6,186 nucleotides of DNA from Terriglobia bacterium (GTDB taxonomy: Bacteria > Acidobacteriota > Terriglobia > UBA7540). The stretch is taken from positions 1 to 6,186 of the forward strand of contig JASHYZ010000063.1 in NCBI GenBank assembly GCA_030042795.1, given 5' to 3'. The translations under genes were made by a program, and so were the position numbers. The notes under the pieces were generated by a model. That model worked only from the letters and a program-made list of their open reading frames with translations. It was not told the DNA's origin and did not search any database. Positions 4,779 to 6,186 of this stretch are shown here, in pieces (position 1 is the first letter of the stretch; each line of letters starts with the position of its first letter).

Positions 4779-6186
4779 CTATACTTCGCCTCGCCGCGCG
4801 GCGGCGCCAATCCGGTCGGCAGCGCGGAAGGCCAGCGCCTGAATCGTCATGGTGGGTTGGCCGCGGCCGGAGGTCACGAAGCTACTGCCGTCACAGAGAA
4901 AAAGGTTGGGCACGTCATGCGTGCGATGATCGGCATCGATGACCGATGATTTGGGATCGTTTCCCATGCGGCAGGTCCCCAGCAGATGCACTGCGTGCGT
5001 CTGCTCTCGAATGGGCCGCACCCACACTTTGTTGGCAGGTGAGACGGCCAACAGTTCGAGCGCCCGATCTTGCAGGTACTTCACGGTCTGGAGGTCATCC
5101 GGATGATCCTTGTAAGTCATACAGAGCGCGGGCAGGCCCCACGCGTCCTTCAGGTCAGGGTCAAGCGAAAAGCTGTTGTTCTCGACCGGCAATGAAGTGG
5201 CGTGGCTCGACACGAACATGCAGTGTGAGAAGGACTCGGCCAGCCAGCGCTTGTAAGCGGCACCCCACCGCGGTATTTCCGTGGGCACGGAATTCGTCGC
5301 GTAACCAATAGGAGTCTGTCCGAAGCGCGCGTCGAGTCCTCCGCCGCCATAAAAACCCAGCTTAGGATCAATCTCGTAGAAGTCATGGAGCACGCGGCCC
5401 ACGGCAGCGCCTTTGTACTCGTTGAGCGGTTCGTCGAAGGTAGCGAGCACCGTACTGAAGCCGTTGATCATCAGGTGTTTTCCTACAAACCCGCTGGAGT
5501 TCGCGAGGCCGTCGGGAAAACGCGACGAAGCGGAAAGCAGCAGCAGGCGCGGCGTCTCGGCGCCGTTGGCGGAGAGGATTACAGCGCGCGCCTTCTGAAA
5601 GTGCTGGCGGCGATCCCGATCAAAATAGGCGACGCCTGTGGCGCGGCCGTGGCGATCAGTCTCCACCTTGAACGCGTAGCTTTCGGTGCGTATTTCGCAG
5701 CGGCCGCTCTGCTGCGCCAGGGGAACCATGCTGGCCAGCGAACTGGACTTCGCCCCCACTTCGCAACCGAAACCCAAACAGCGCCCGCAGTAAATGCAGC
5801 CTGCCCGTCCACGGTAAGGCTGCGAGAGAATGGCCATCGGCGCAGGGAACGGATGCCAACCCATCTTCCGCGCAGCACGCTCAAAAATCACGCCCGATGA
5901 CTTCGGCGGCAGCGGCGGCAAAGGGTAGGGTTTCGAGCGATAGGGGTCAAAGGGACTGGCTCCCGCGAGACCCGACACACCCACTTCCCACTCAACCTTG
6001 GTGTAATAGGGTTCCATATCGGCGTAGGTGATCGGCCAGTCGGCAAATCCCGTGCCCGCCACCGGCCCGCGGCGGCTACGCTCTATGAAGTCGATTTCGT
6101 GGAAGCGCCAGTAATTGGCCGTGAAGTGGACTGAGCCCCCTCCGACGCAACGCCCGTAGATTGCCGAAAATTGCTTTACAGCCTTG
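4779..6186 (-). CDS. GMC-family FAD-dependent oxidoreductase, N-terminus beyond the window
   Basis: The minus-strand frame is open from the window edge to TAG 4781-4779, giving 468 visible residues. An internal GTG at 6062 is not the start, because coding continues upstream as GGGSVHFTANYWRFHEIDF. The FAD-binding GxGxxG motif expected near the N-terminus is beyond position 6186. Visible parts are that glycine-rich segment (visible residues 15-33), DWPITYADMEPYY, a cysteine cluster (Cys130, 133, 136, 141; CIYCGRCLGFGCEVGAKSS), VILSANGAETPRLLLLS, and the C-terminal GMC domain with HLLGTCRMG (His400, equivalent to the catalytic His of glucose oxidase) and GRGQPTMTIQALAFRAADRI. It probably oxidises a sugar or alcohol using FAD. 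The cysteine cluster recalls the 3Fe-4S site of bacterial FAD-glucose and gluconate dehydrogenases. The substrate is unknown. No small subunit or cytochrome gene follows downstream. Confidence 0.92.
   Translation of the reverse strand, partial: KAVKQFSAIYGRCVGGGSVHFTANYWRFHEIDFIERSRRGPVAGTGFADWPITYADMEPYYTKVEWEVGVSGLAGASPFDPYRSKPYPLPPLPPKSSGVIFERAARKMGWHPFPAPMAILSQPYRGRAGCIYCGRCLGFGCEVGAKSSSLASMVPLAQQSGRCEIRTESYAFKVETDRHGRATGVAYFDRDRRQHFQKARAVILSANGAETPRLLLLSASSRFPDGLANSSGFVGKHLMINGFSTVLATFDEPLNEYKGAAVGRVLHDFYEIDPKLGFYGGGGLDARFGQTPIGYATNSVPTEIPRWGAAYKRWLAESFSHCMFVSSHATSLPVENNSFSLDPDLKDAWGLPALCMTYKDHPDDLQTVKYLQDRALELLAVSPANKVWVRPIREQTHAVHLLGTCRMGNDPKSSVIDADHRTHDVPNLFLCDGSSFVTSGRGQPTMTIQALAFRAADRIGAAARRGEV

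Noticed and set aside
4640..4942. Plus-strand open frame of 100 residues
   Set aside because: It runs through a REP-like hairpin and into the antisense of the GMC C-terminus; the Arg-rich sequence has no motif.
5385..5900. Plus-strand open frame of 171 residues
   Set aside because: It is antisense to the GMC oxidoreductase, whose motifs are unambiguous in the other strand.
1..6186. CRISPR array, tRNA or rRNA genes, or phage or transposase genes
   Set aside because: No regularly spaced direct repeats, no tRNA cloverleaf or rRNA-like segments, and no transposase or integrase motifs were seen in any frame.

Overview
The window looks like bacterial chromosome at about 55-60% G+C. The protein types suggest an Acidobacteriota-like soil bacterium: a CpsB/CapC phosphatase, a PRX_like1 redoxin, a stand-alone DsbD N-terminal domain protein, a cysteine-rich GMC oxidoreductase, and tiled hairpin repeats between genes. 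The phylum is inferred from family resemblance and recollection of repeat styles, not from a marker gene.

Layout. Positions 1-480 hold no gene I can support. A plus-strand CpsB/CapC-type tyrosine-protein phosphatase (481-1254) follows, with a perfect 11-bp hairpin just after it. Then comes a decayed stretch: a 42-bp near-perfect inverted repeat (1435-1542) abuts the 3' part of a class I SAM-dependent methyltransferase. That fragment is broken by a stop codon and two opposing frameshifts and ends at 2006. The rest of the window is on the minus strand. A type II toxin-antitoxin pair, higB (2788-2513) then higA (2502-2179), has a clear promoter that contains an inverted-repeat operator. Upstream of it, a two-gene operon encodes an exported DsbD N-terminal-domain protein (4331-3480) overlapping an exported peroxiredoxin-like protein (3493-2882). 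A 447-bp spacer carries at least five hairpins of the dispersed-repeat kind. Last is a GMC-family flavoprotein oxidoreductase (stop at 4779) whose N-terminus lies beyond position 6186.

How the genes fit together. The CpsB-like protein would belong to an exopolysaccharide system encoded outside the window, probably to the left. The DsbD-N protein and the redoxin are probably partners in extracytoplasmic thiol redox chemistry, since they overlap and both carry export signals. HigB/HigA form a self-contained, autoregulated module beside a decaying gene, which fits an accessory insertion zone. The GMC enzyme probably belongs to an independent sugar or alcohol oxidation unit. I found no RNA gene, CRISPR array, transposase or phage gene, and no convincing new multi-gene system. 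The best leads are the orphan DsbD-N/redoxin pair, the cysteine motif in the GMC enzyme, and the inverted repeat fused to the broken methyltransferase.
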